Below are positions 17,459-26,256 of a stretch of 64,000 bases of DNA, in pieces. The position numbers and the translations under genes were made by a program. The DNA lies in contig JAFGOY010000061.1 in assembly GCA_016926255.1 (NCBI GenBank), forward strand, positions 1 to 64,000, read 5' to 3'. Below the pieces are notes generated by a model that saw only the letters and a list, made by a program, of their open reading frames with translations, searched no databases and was not told the DNA's origin. How positions within the stretch are numbered: position 1 is the stretch's first letter; every line of letters begins with the position of its first letter. The DNA comes from Anaerolineae bacterium. Its GTDB lineage: Bacteria > Chloroflexota > Anaerolineae > Aggregatilineales > UBA3940.

Positions 17459-18196
17459 TTATGGAGCTGCGTCCGGCTTGAGGATCACAATCGGTACCTC
17501 GCAGGGGGTGGGATAGGACCCGTCTTCGGCGAGGACGACCAGCCGGAAGGTGTAATTACCCGGCAGGAGCGAGGTGGCATCCCAGACGCCTAACAAGGCA
17601 TTGGTTGCAACCGGGGTGACGTATGTGCCGACGACGACCCAGGCACCATTGGTGGAGGGACCGTTGATCTCGAATTTGTACTGGGAGAAGTTGAGAATGT
17701 TGGCTTCGCCTTCAACACGCACATTCGCTCCTGAAACAGCCTGACCCGGCTCCGGTAAGGTGATCGTCGAGCCGATGATCGCACAGGCATCGACGACTTC
17801 GTCTACCGGTTCGGACGGGAGTTCTGCTTCCTCCGCCGGAGGCAGGCCGACGGTAGGGGTGATGGTCGGGAACAGGAGGAGACTGGGGGTGCCGGTTGGC
17901 ATCTGGGTGACGAAGACCATCGGGGTGGGAGTTGGCTCTTCCGGCGTCTCGCCCAGGTTCGGTACGACAATATCGTCGATGATGTAGATCGCACCGGCCA
18001 TCACCAAAAAGGTGATAATCGCACCCAGTGAATTCCGGCGCTGCTGGCGGGCGGCTTCTCTTTCCAGTCCAAATACAGCCTTACGCCGTGCATTGTATGC
18101 CTGAAACAAGCTCCGGATAGAGAAGAATATGCCAAACGCCAGCAGGATGTAGAGGACAGGGGCAATGCGTGATGTGAATTGAAGCAGAGTTCTCAT
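17459..18196 (-). CDS. two-helix membrane protein with extracellular Ig-like domain
   Basis: No named family. Of 245 residues, about 9-30 (IAPVLYILLAFGIFFSI) and 55-72 (LGAIITFLVMAGAIYIID) are membrane helices. A Pro/Thr-rich spacer follows (TPTPMVFVTQMPTGTP), then a beta-rich domain (ITLPEPGQAVSGANVRVEG, GNYTFRLVVLAEDGSYPTPC) like those of Chloroflexota surface proteins. It starts 33 bases after the purine nucleoside phosphorylase stop on the same strand and may be co-transcribed, with no evident functional link. Confidence 0.65.
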   Translation of the reverse strand: MRTLLQFTSRIAPVLYILLAFGIFFSIRSLFQAYNARRKAVFGLEREAARQQRRNSLGAIITFLVMAGAIYIIDDIVVPNLGETPEEPTPTPMVFVTQMPTGTPSLLLFPTITPTVGLPPAEEAELPSEPVDEVVDACAIIGSTITLPEPGQAVSGANVRVEGEANILNFSQYKFEINGPSTNGAWVVVGTYVTPVATNALLGVWDATSLLPGNYTFRLVVLAEDGSYPTPCEVPIVILKPDAAP

Positions 18197-18229
18197 TGGG
18201 TTAATCGATTGGTGACAATTTTAAACGGA

Positions 18230-19081
18230 TCAAGATGGGCTATCCAGGCGGCGCAGTAAGCCCCGGAGGATCGCCGTCAGGCGCGGAACAATTACCTTGC
18301 CTGCCTCAAGGACTTCCTCATGGGTGGTTTCACGGTCGCTGTCCGGGTCGTCAATGGCGACGTTCGAAATGCCGGAAAAGCCCAGGACGCGCATCCCACC
18401 ATGACGGGCGACAATCGCTTCGGGCACAGTCGACATCCCGACCGCGTTCGCGCCAATCGCACGGAGGAAGCGGACATCGGCGGGGGTTTCAAAGGATGGG
18501 CCAGCCAACCCTGCGTAAACACCCTTCTGAAGCGAAATTCCCTCAGCGCGGGCGACTTCGACGGCGAGCGCCCGCAGATCTCGGTCGTAGACGCGGCTCA
18601 TGTCGGGGAAACGCGGGCCGAGCGAGTCGTCGTTTGGACCGATCAGGGGATTGGTGCCACCCATACCGATCAGGTTCATGTGATCGGTGATCAACATCAG
18701 GTCGCCGGCACTGAACGACGGATCGATCCCTCCGGCGGCGTTGGTCAGGATCACAATCTCGACACCCATCAACTGCATCACTCGGATGGGGAGGGTTATC
18801 TGTGAAATGGGATAGCCTTCATAATAGTGGCAGCGCCCCCGCATCACGATGACGAGCTGGCCTTCGAGCTGGCCGATGTGGAGCTGCCCCTGGTGGCCGA
18901 CGACGGTCGAAATCGGCCAGTGGGAAATTTGCCTGTAGGGGATGATGTCGGCGTTTTCGACGGAATCAGCTAGATCGCCAAGCCCGGAACCCAGGACAAG
19001 CCCGATGCGCGGCTCCTGTTTTGTTTGTTTTTTAACGGCAGCAGCGGCAGCTTCGAATTCAGCGCGGGTGAATATCGTCAT
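18230..19081 (-). CDS. purine nucleoside phosphorylase
   Basis: A trimeric-type (PNP/MTAP family) phosphorylase that splits purine nucleosides with phosphate to base and ribose-1-phosphate. The phosphate-binding GLVLGSGLGDLAD loop is at about 26-38. Next are VVGHQGQLHIGQ, MRGRCHYYEGYP (family signature), TNAAGGIDPSF and GLAGPSFETPADVRF. AVGMSTVPEAIVARH is the ribose-site segment; SNVAI near the C-terminus carries the base-recognition Asn of 6-oxopurine enzymes. Length (283) is normal. It has an AGGAGG ribosome site. It may feed purines to catabolism; the molybdoenzyme operon is close but on the other strand. Confidence 0.93.
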   Translation of the reverse strand: MTIFTRAEFEAAAAAVKKQTKQEPRIGLVLGSGLGDLADSVENADIIPYRQISHWPISTVVGHQGQLHIGQLEGQLVIVMRGRCHYYEGYPISQITLPIRVMQLMGVEIVILTNAAGGIDPSFSAGDLMLITDHMNLIGMGGTNPLIGPNDDSLGPRFPDMSRVYDRDLRALAVEVARAEGISLQKGVYAGLAGPSFETPADVRFLRAIGANAVGMSTVPEAIVARHGGMRVLGFSGISNVAIDDPDSDRETTHEEVLEAGKVIVPRLTAILRGLLRRLDSPS

Positions 19082-19266
19082 GAGTTTTGCCTCCTGCGAA
19101 AGCTATGCTGAGAACCTCGAACCAGGAACCACAAAATGAGCATAAAGGGCCACAACCTGTTTATCTGGGAGGAGAATATACCTGCGTTGCCGGTTCATTA
19201 TACCCTGCGACGAAAAAGAGCAACAAACACCGTTCTGGAACCCCGACAATTAGGAATAAAGAACGG

Positions 19267-19296
19267 TTGACTCGTTTGAAATGCATATGGTATGAT
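19267..19296 (+). promoter_or_regulatory. promoter upstream of the roadblock gene
   Basis: TTGACT (19267-19272), an 18-base spacer and TATGAT (19291-19296). It is the best -35/-10 pair in the 386-base gap between the divergent phosphorylase and roadblock genes. Confidence 0.65.
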
Positions 19297-19302
19297 CCAG
19301 CC

Positions 19303-19418
19303 GTTGCCCGGCGGAGTGGGGCGAATGTACCTTCGATACGATCATCTGAACACTGTCGCAGCATAAGCATAAGCAGGTCTATAAGGTCAAAACGCTGCTG
19401 TGCAGCGGCTGTTTTTTT
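19303..19418 (+). ncRNA. possible small RNA or attenuated leader
   Basis: Between a strong promoter and the roadblock gene, a stretch of about 115 bases ends in the hairpin CGCTGC-TGT-GCAGCG followed by GGCTGTTTTTTT. The terminator lies about 50 bases before the start codon. Transcripts would either stop there, giving a small RNA, or read through conditionally. Part of the terminator's 3' arm (GCAGCGGCTG) is also complementary to CAGCCGTTGC at 19298-19307, near the expected transcription start, which could allow a competing stem. I could not match it to a known riboswitch class. Confidence 0.45.
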
Positions 19419-19467
19419 AGGAAGACACGTGGAAGGTACAACAACAAGCATAAAGGAGTAATGACAC

Positions 19468-19839
19468 ATGGCACAATCGCGCACCGAGAAAATGGTAGGG
19501 AGACTCCGGGATCTTCAACAGACAGAAGGTGTGGAGGCTTCGGCGGTTGTCAGTGTCGATGGGTTGATCATGGCGTCGGCGCTCCCGGCTGGCGTGGAAG
19601 AAGACCGCGTGTCGGCGATGTCGGCGGCGATGCTCTCCCTCGGCGAGCGAATCGCCGGTGAGTTAGGACGCGGCATCCTCGACCAGGTCTATATTCGTGG
19701 AAATGATGGGCATGTGCTGCTCATGGCGGTCGGGGAAGAAGCGGTTCTAACGCTGCTGGCGCTCGAAAATGCGAAACTGGGACTGGTGCTGCTCGATATG
19801 AGACGGGCGGTCGACGACCTGACAGAACTGCTGAAGTGA
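19468..19839 (+). CDS. roadblock/LC7 domain protein
   Basis: A 123-residue MglB-like roadblock domain protein. The family fold is apparent: a first helix (TEKMVGRLRDLQQTEGVEASAV, split by family consensus), a strand VSVDGLIMASALP, a helix with AMSAAMLSLGERIAGEL, and strands QVYIRGNDGHVLLMAVG. Such proteins often act as GAPs or scaffolds for small Ras-like GTPases (MglA). No GTPase gene is next to it here. It has AAGGAG before the ATG. It has its own promoter, a possible leader RNA and a terminator, so it is probably expressed alone. Confidence 0.85.
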   Translation: MAQSRTEKMVGRLRDLQQTEGVEASAVVSVDGLIMASALPAGVEEDRVSAMSAAMLSLGERIAGELGRGILDQVYIRGNDGHVLLMAVGEEAVLTLLALENAKLGLVLLDMRRAVDDLTELLK

Positions 19840-19895
19840 CAACGCTATGAGGGTGATACACTTATATCCAGGCCCAACTGAAGACTGTCAATCAA

Positions 19896-19938
19896 CGGGG
19901 AGGAAGCCGGTAGGCTAACCTCCCCGTCTCACTTTTTT
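19896..19938 (+). terminator. intrinsic terminator of the roadblock gene
   Basis: CGGGGAGG / CCTCCCCG stem around a 15-base loop that contains a small inner stem (AGCC/GGCT), followed by TCTCACTTTTTT. Confidence 0.8.
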
Positions 19939-19940
19939 AA

Positions 19941-19976
19941 CCTATCCGAGAATTCGCTGTGCGAATTTCGGACAGG
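19941..19976. repeat. CTATCCG palindromic repeat, copy 1
   Basis: A near-perfect hairpin: CCTATCCGAGAATTCGC, loop TGT, then GCGAATTTCGGACAGG. It shares the outer CTATCCG / CGGATAG arms and inner AATTCGC core with copies at 22121-22154 and 43213-43248. This copy lies between the roadblock terminator and pyrG. Confidence 0.8.
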
Positions 19977-20034
19977 GCATCGTAAACCGGCTTTTAGGCT
20001 TAGCTGGTACATAGCATCAGTCATTGCGAGGTAA

Positions 20035-21681
<1,647 letters not shown>

Positions 21682-21713
21682 GTCGAACAGGATATAGAGG
21701 AGACCGAATAGAA

Positions 21714-22118
21714 ATGGGAACGACGACACCCCGGCGTATCGCCGCGGCGGTGGTGCAGCGAACCGACGGCAAGGTGCTGCTCCTGAAGCGAGCGGCGACG
21801 CATACGACTTACCCCGGCAAATGGTGTTTTGTAACGGGGTATGTCGAGGCGGGGGAGCAGCCAGGAGAGGCGGCGATCCGCGAGTTGGGTGAAGAGTTAG
21901 GCGTGTCGGCGGAACCGGTGCGGGGTGGAGAGATCGTTACTGTCGAACTTGGGGGTGATAAGTTGCTGTACGTCTACCCGTTTTTGTTCCGGGTGGAAGA
22001 TTTCGAGGTGGTGCTGGAAAGAGAACACGGTGCTTACACCTGGATCGAGCCGCACGAGGTTGAGAATTATGATACGGTGCCCCGGCTGGCGGATGATTTG
22101 AGATCGCTGGGGTTGTAA
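21714..22118 (+). CDS. NUDIX hydrolase
   Basis: A 134-residue NUDIX protein that hydrolyses nucleoside diphosphate-X compounds. The NUDIX box begins GYVEAGEQPGEAAIRELGEE and continues LGV, matching GX5EX7REUXEEXGU. The start RIAAAVVQRTDGKVLLLKRA is typical. The substrate is not predictable. It has GAGGAG before the ATG. Placement behind pyrG could mean nucleotide pool cleaning, but this is only suggestive. Confidence 0.9.
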   Translation: MGTTTPRRIAAAVVQRTDGKVLLLKRAATHTTYPGKWCFVTGYVEAGEQPGEAAIRELGEELGVSAEPVRGGEIVTVELGGDKLLYVYPFLFRVEDFEVVLEREHGAYTWIEPHEVENYDTVPRLADDLRSLGL

Positions 22119-22120
22119 GA

Positions 22121-22154
22121 CTATCCGTAAATTCGCTTCGCTTATTTCGGATAG
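22121..22154. repeat. CTATCCG palindromic repeat, copy 2
   Basis: CTATCCGTAAATTCGCTTCG followed by CTTATTTCGGATAG. The outer 7-bp arms are perfect. It starts 3 bases after the NUDIX stop codon and lies between convergent genes. Confidence 0.8.
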
Positions 22155-22173
22155 TAAGGCAAGATCGGGACCT

Positions 22174-22211
22174 AAAAACCGCGCTGATAATTATCACGGC
22201 GCGGTTTTTTT
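22174..22211. terminator. bidirectional intrinsic terminator
   Basis: AAAAACCGCGC and GCGCGGTTTTTTT arms around a short AT-rich loop. A runs and T runs on both sides allow it to serve both the NUDIX gene (plus) and the response regulator operon (minus). Confidence 0.85.
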
Positions 22212-22229
22212 AGTGCTTATCGAATGGGG

Positions 22230-22994
22230 TTAGCTGTCTGAATCTTCGGCCTGCTTGCGGAAGTCGACGAAGCGGTAGCCGATCCCCCGTTCGGTGAGGA
22301 TGTACTTGGGATTGCTGGGGTCTTCCTCGATTTTCTCGCGCAGGTAGTTGACATACAGGCGCACGTAGTGAGTCTCGTCGCGGTATTCGTAGCCCCAGAC
22401 TTTCGCCAGAAGCTGTTCGTGGGGGACCGTCCACCCGGCGTTCTCGATGAGGCGGTAGAGCAACCGGTATTCGGTGGGGCGCAGCTTGATGCGCTCCCCT
22501 TCGACGATGACTTCACGGCGGTTGAAGTCGACGCTGAGGCGGTCGTCGATTTTGACGACGGCTTCGCCGGGTTCGAGCAGGCTCTGGGTGCGTCTCAGCA
22601 CCGCCTTGACGCGGCTTACCAGCTCGCGGGCACCAAAAGGCTTGGTGACGTAGTCATCGGCCCCCAGCTCAAGCCCTCGAACCTTATCTTCTTCTTCGCC
22701 TTTGGCGGTGAGCATGATGACCGGCACGCTTGAAAACTCGCGCAGCATGCGGAGCATCTCGAAGCCATCAATCTGGGGCATCATGACATCCAGGACGATC
22801 AAATCGAGGATATGCTTGCGCACCATGTCAAGGGCATCGATGCCGTTGGTTGCCTCAAAAACCTGGAACCCTTCGATCTCCAGGTTCATGCGGATAAAAT
22901 CGATCATGCGCTGCTCGTCATCAACGACGAGAATGCTCATGCCGGTATAGTCAGGCTCATTCTGGTGTTGTTGAACAGGCATGTTAGCTATCAC
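22230..22994 (-). CDS. OmpR/PhoB-family response regulator
   Basis: A two-domain transcription regulator. The receiver domain has the acidic pair in [10 protein letters not shown] (25-26), the phospho-acceptor Asp69 in [17 protein letters not shown] and the [14 protein letters not shown] lysine. The winged-helix domain (about 150-245) has [26 protein letters not shown] and [18 protein letters not shown]. No histidine kinase gene is adjacent, so it is an orphan. The GTG at 22994 overlaps the preceding stop (GTGA); an in-frame ATG at 22982 is an alternative. It is the last gene of the minus-strand kinase/FHA run and may share its transcript. Confidence 0.92.
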   Translation of the reverse strand: MIANMPVQQHQNEPDYTGMSILVVDDEQRMIDFIRMNLEIEGFQVFEATNGIDALDMVRKHILDLIVLDVMMPQIDGFEMLRMLREFSSVPVIMLTAKGEEEDKVRGLELGADDYVTKPFGARELVSRVKAVLRRTQSLLEPGEAVVKIDDRLSVDFNRREVIVEGERIKLRPTEYRLLYRLIENAGWTVPHEQLLAKVWGYEYRDETHYVRLYVNYLREKIEEDPSNPKYILTERGIGYRFVDFRKQAEDSDS

Positions 22995-23233
22995 TCACGG
23001 ACAAAGGTCATCACATCTTCTGCGTCTTCGCTGGGGAGAATCTGCACAAAGTTGATCCGCCACCAGGGGAAGATCACCTGGTTGACTTCTCGAAGGATAT
23101 AGGAGACTTCTTTACCATCGCGGCGCTGGGGGTTCATGCCCATGACAAACTGGTCGGATGGATTGGGGAGGTCTTCCACTTCGAGCACTACCGGATCGTC
23201 ACCTGCAACGTGAACTTGTATACGATAAACCAT
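22991..23233 (-). CDS. small conserved-looking protein of unknown function
   Basis: Eighty residues, not recognised. A beta-rich start ([20 protein letters not shown]) is followed by [20 protein letters not shown] and [19 protein letters not shown], a pattern like a short regulatory or adaptor domain. It is soluble, with no Cys. It overlaps the response regulator start by four bases and lies 52 bases after the FHA gene, so it is probably made from the same mRNA. Overlap and clean codon structure support a real gene. Confidence 0.65.
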   Translation of the reverse strand: MVYRIQVHVAGDDPVVLEVEDLPNPSDQFVMGMNPQRRDGKEVSYILREVNQVIFPWWRINFVQILPSEDAEDVMTFVRE

Positions 23234-23285
23234 TTATCTATGCCTCACTGAAATGGTGTAATCCAGGCCAACAAAATCGACCGGT

Positions 23286-23786
23286 TCATTTGAAATAGAT
23301 GTGCATTACAAGTTTGCCCAAACGTATCTCATCACCGTCCCGCAACAGGCGCGACTGGTTAGCCGCAAGCCGCTGACCGTTGAGAAAGGTTCCGTTGGCG
23401 CTGTCGAGATCGACGATTGACAAGACATCTTCCCCGCGCCGGAGCGCAGCATGAATACGAGAGACGCCCTTCTCAAGTGCTCCATGAGGTGTCAGGTCGA
23501 GGTCGGGGGTGATGCCGCTCGATGTATCGTGGCGGCCTATCAGGAATTCGCTGCCGGGGGCAATCGTGACCGGCTCGGCAGCATCACGGATGTGGATGAT
23601 CACCTGGTTGCGATCCTGAAACGTGGCGGTTCCCCAGCCGGACTTGACACTCAACTCGTTGGCTTCGTCTTCAAGCTCACGGGTTGGGACTTCGTCTTGC
23701 AGGTCTTCCCACAAGTTCAGTCCACATTCGTCACAGACCAGCGCCCCTTCCATGTTATCATGACCGCAATAAGGACACTTAATCAT
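23286..23786 (-). CDS. zinc-ribbon FHA domain protein
   Basis: A 166-residue adaptor. A zinc ribbon at the N-terminus (CPYCGHDN...CDECGLNLW) is followed by a linker and a FHA phosphothreonine-binding domain at about 78-165. FHA hallmarks are FLIGRHD (Gly-Arg), GVSRIHAALRR (Ser, His) and LDSANGTFLNGQRL (Asn, Gly). The C-terminus ends with LGKLVMHIYFK. It should bind a phosphorylated partner of the adjacent Ser/Thr kinase. Its start overlaps the end of the DnaJ-VWA gene by eight bases, so the two are coupled. Homologous small FHA proteins accompany kinase operons in Actinobacteria and Chloroflexota. Confidence 0.9.
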   Translation of the reverse strand: MIKCPYCGHDNMEGALVCDECGLNLWEDLQDEVPTRELEDEANELSVKSGWGTATFQDRNQVIIHIRDAAEPVTIAPGSEFLIGRHDTSSGITPDLDLTPHGALEKGVSRIHAALRRGEDVLSIVDLDSANGTFLNGQRLAANQSRLLRDGDEIRLGKLVMHIYFK

Positions 23787-25260
23787 TTCTGTCTCCCAAA
23801 ACTGGTAAAAAGGCTCTAGTACCGTATTTTAACTGCTTGATGCCTTCTTCTGAAAATCTTTGTGTCTGGGCAACTCTTTGCGCTTCGTGAAGGGCTGCCT
23901 GGCCAAGATTTTTTTCACCACTTTCAAAAAGACGGGTCGCCAGGAACTCTAATTTCCGGGTCGCTTCAACGAAGTCGCCTTCTTCGACGGCTTCACGAGC
24001 ACGATCTTGCAGTCGATAGAGGGCCAGGCGGCTCAATGCGTCCAATAGTTCCGGGGGAGGGTCTTCTTCGATGGGTTGATCAGTGATCTTGACGACCAGG
24101 TCCTTGATAATCCGTTCCTCACGATGGGCTGAGCCGAGAACCTGCCCGCTGACATCAATACGACCGACATAGAAATCTTCGTCGGGGGACTCACCCGTAT
24201 TCAAGTGGAACTGCACAAGCAGTTTTGTGCCCAGTTTGCCATCCAGGGAGCCTAAAGGAATAGGCTGAAGGTCGCTTTCCATATTCATCGGGTCGGGGGA
24301 GGTGCGGATGATCGCCTTGATGTTTGCGCCGGGAACCGGACCGACAATGAGTTCAGTGCGCTCCGCGTAGGCGGTCGCCAGGCTGCGGACTCGCTCCTGC
24401 AAAAAACGGCTGACCGCAGCGGCAGAGTTGATGTAAGCGGAAGCCCCCCCGGTGCGTGAAGCCAGAGCGTCGAGGAAACGGTCGTTCCAGTCTTCGCCGA
24501 TGCCCATTGCGCTGATACCAACACCGAGATCACGCGCTTCATCGGCGAGAGTGAGACAGTCATCTTCGTCGCCGTAGGTTCGCCCATCGGTGATCAGGAC
24601 AATATGGTTGACATATTTAGGCTGAAGATTTCGCTTGATCTGGGCCAGGCCGGTTTGCAGCCCGGCGAGGATCGCGGTCGCGCCATCGGCACGCATGATG
24701 CTGACGACTGATTTGATACTGCGCGGGTCGGTCGGGTGCTGGGCTGGGACGAGCACGTCGGCATTATCGCTGAAGGCGACGACTGAAAGAAAGTCTTCGG
24801 CGGCGCTGTCATCGATGATGCGATGAACAGCCGATTTGACATGCTGAATCCGCGCCCCTTTCATTGAAGTGGAGCGGTCGACCACCAGGCAGAGATTGAG
24901 TGGCGCGTCGGTGGTCATGCTCATTTCGAGCAGCGGCTGGATTTTTACCAGGACGTAAAGGAGCTGGGGTTCGCTGATGGGCCTCAAGTATTTACGACTG
25001 AAGATCGTCTCGACGTTCAGGCTGGGAGTAGTAATGGCGTAATCCTGCCAGAGATGGTCGTATTCAGTACGACCGGCAGGGTCATTCAATACTTCATAGG
25101 CTTTATTGATATCGCGGAAAAGGGCAGAAGAGCCGGTCGCTTTGTTGACATCCGGGTGGAAACGGCGGGCCGCAAGCCGATAAGCCTGGCGCAGATCATC
25201 TCGGCTAGCCGCAGGGTCGATTCCCAAAATGGCATAATAGTCAACGAAGCTCATCGGCAT
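23779..25260 (-). CDS. J-domain / von Willebrand factor A protein
   Basis: An unusual fusion of 493 residues. A DnaJ J-domain spans residues 6-72, with the HPD motif at 35-37 (RRFHPDVN) that stimulates DnaK ATPase. A VWA domain at about 120-300 carries the MIDAS motif DRSTS at 128-132, an ITDGRTYG strand and conserved Thr/Asp. The final 100 residues are helical (RAREAVEEGDFVEATRKLEF), resembling the tail of VWA proteins that act with MoxR-type ATPases. No signal peptide is seen. It sits between the FHA and PP2C genes, so it probably belongs to the kinase module. The start could be M1 or M3 (25254), the latter nearer an AGGG site. Confidence 0.85.
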   Translation of the reverse strand: MPMSFVDYYAILGIDPAASRDDLRQAYRLAARRFHPDVNKATGSSALFRDINKAYEVLNDPAGRTEYDHLWQDYAITTPSLNVETIFSRKYLRPISEPQLLYVLVKIQPLLEMSMTTDAPLNLCLVVDRSTSMKGARIQHVKSAVHRIIDDSAAEDFLSVVAFSDNADVLVPAQHPTDPRSIKSVVSIMRADGATAILAGLQTGLAQIKRNLQPKYVNHIVLITDGRTYGDEDDCLTLADEARDLGVGISAMGIGEDWNDRFLDALASRTGGASAYINSAAAVSRFLQERVRSLATAYAERTELIVGPVPGANIKAIIRTSPDPMNMESDLQPIPLGSLDGKLGTKLLVQFHLNTGESPDEDFYVGRIDVSGQVLGSAHREERIIKDLVVKITDQPIEEDPPPELLDALSRLALYRLQDRAREAVEEGDFVEATRKLEFLATRLFESGEKNLGQAALHEAQRVAQTQRFSEEGIKQLKYGTRAFLPVLGDRND

Positions 25261-25275
25261 CCCTATCCAGGGAAA

Positions 25276-26247
25276 TCATTCGGGCATGTGGACCAAAACC
25301 GCCGTGATGTTATCAGGGCCGCCCAATTCGTTGGCAGTCGCGACAAGTTTGTTGCAGGCTTCCTGATCGTCATCGACATATTCATTCAGAATTTCGGCGA
25401 TTTTCTCATCACCAATCACGCCCCATAACCCATCACTACAAAGCAACAGCCGCGAAGTCGGTGGCATCCGGCGTGTAGCTGCATCTACTTCAAGGGTTTC
25501 ACCCTGGCCTATCGCCCGATACAGGACATTGCGCTGCGGATGGACCTCGGCTTCTTCAGGGGTAAGCTGACCCAGTTCAAGCAGGCGGCGAACCAGGGAA
25601 TGATCCCGCGTGATCAACTCCAGGTTTCCCTCGGAGATCAGATAGGCGCGGCTGTCGCCAACATGGGCGATATAAGCCAGATCGCCTCGAATGAGGGCAC
25701 AGGTTGCGGTCGTTCCACCGTTTGGTACCTGATCCTGAACAGCCTGATTAGCCGCCAACATGGAGTCCGACAAAATTTCTGGGATGGTTTTTTGGTCGGC
25801 TGTGCGCTGAGTTCCGTCAACATGGGGAAGGAGCACCTGTTCGACGACTTCGCGAACGAGGGCTTGAACCGTGATCGTGCTGGCCAACTCACCATCATGA
25901 TGGCCGCCCATGCCGTCGGCGACAACAAAAAAGCCGATTGGGGGCGGACTGTTCGTCACTTCCGAACTGATAAGAACAGCCAGGCTTGAATCCTGGTTGT
26001 TGCTGCGCAACTGCCCGACATCACTGACCTGCCCGAAGCGGATATTTCTACTCTTGCTGCTGAACGGCTTGGGAGGAGGGAGAGGGCGTGTCTTGAGCGG
26101 CACTGCCTTCTGGGTTTCATCGGTGATCACAGGTGTGTCTTCAATGCGCGGCAATGTGTCGGCGGCGGAAAAGACTTCGACGTCGTCGGCAGTGGGGGGC
26201 TTGAATAATCGGCGAAACCAGTTCATAGGGTGCTTCTTTCCATTCAT
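25276..26247 (-). CDS. PP2C-family protein phosphatase
   Basis: A 323-residue metal-dependent Ser/Thr phosphatase that should reverse the neighbouring kinase. After a variable, proline-rich lead of about 65 residues the PP2C core begins at RFGQVSDVGQLRSNNQDSSL. Metal ligands lie in FFVVADGMGGHHDGELAS (DGMGG), in LLLCSDGLWGVIGD, and in ELGGPDNITAVLV near the end. HVGDSRAYLI is also typical. No membrane helix is seen, so it should be cytoplasmic. M8 (26226) is an alternative start with GGAAAG upstream. It is 15 bases from the DnaJ-VWA gene and 9 bases from the kinase gene. Confidence 0.93.
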   Translation of the reverse strand: MNGKKHPMNWFRRLFKPPTADDVEVFSAADTLPRIEDTPVITDETQKAVPLKTRPLPPPKPFSSKSRNIRFGQVSDVGQLRSNNQDSSLAVLISSEVTNSPPPIGFFVVADGMGGHHDGELASTITVQALVREVVEQVLLPHVDGTQRTADQKTIPEILSDSMLAANQAVQDQVPNGGTTATCALIRGDLAYIAHVGDSRAYLISEGNLELITRDHSLVRRLLELGQLTPEEAEVHPQRNVLYRAIGQGETLEVDAATRRMPPTSRLLLCSDGLWGVIGDEKIAEILNEYVDDDQEACNKLVATANELGGPDNITAVLVHMPE

Positions 26248-26256
26248 ATACCCGTG

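Noticed and set aside
19303-19418. ZTP, 6S or SRP RNA identity for the leader region
   Set aside because: A CCGCC/GGGC-like piece on the opposite strand suggested the ZTP class, but the pseudoknot and order do not fit; length and motifs do not match 6S or SRP RNA.
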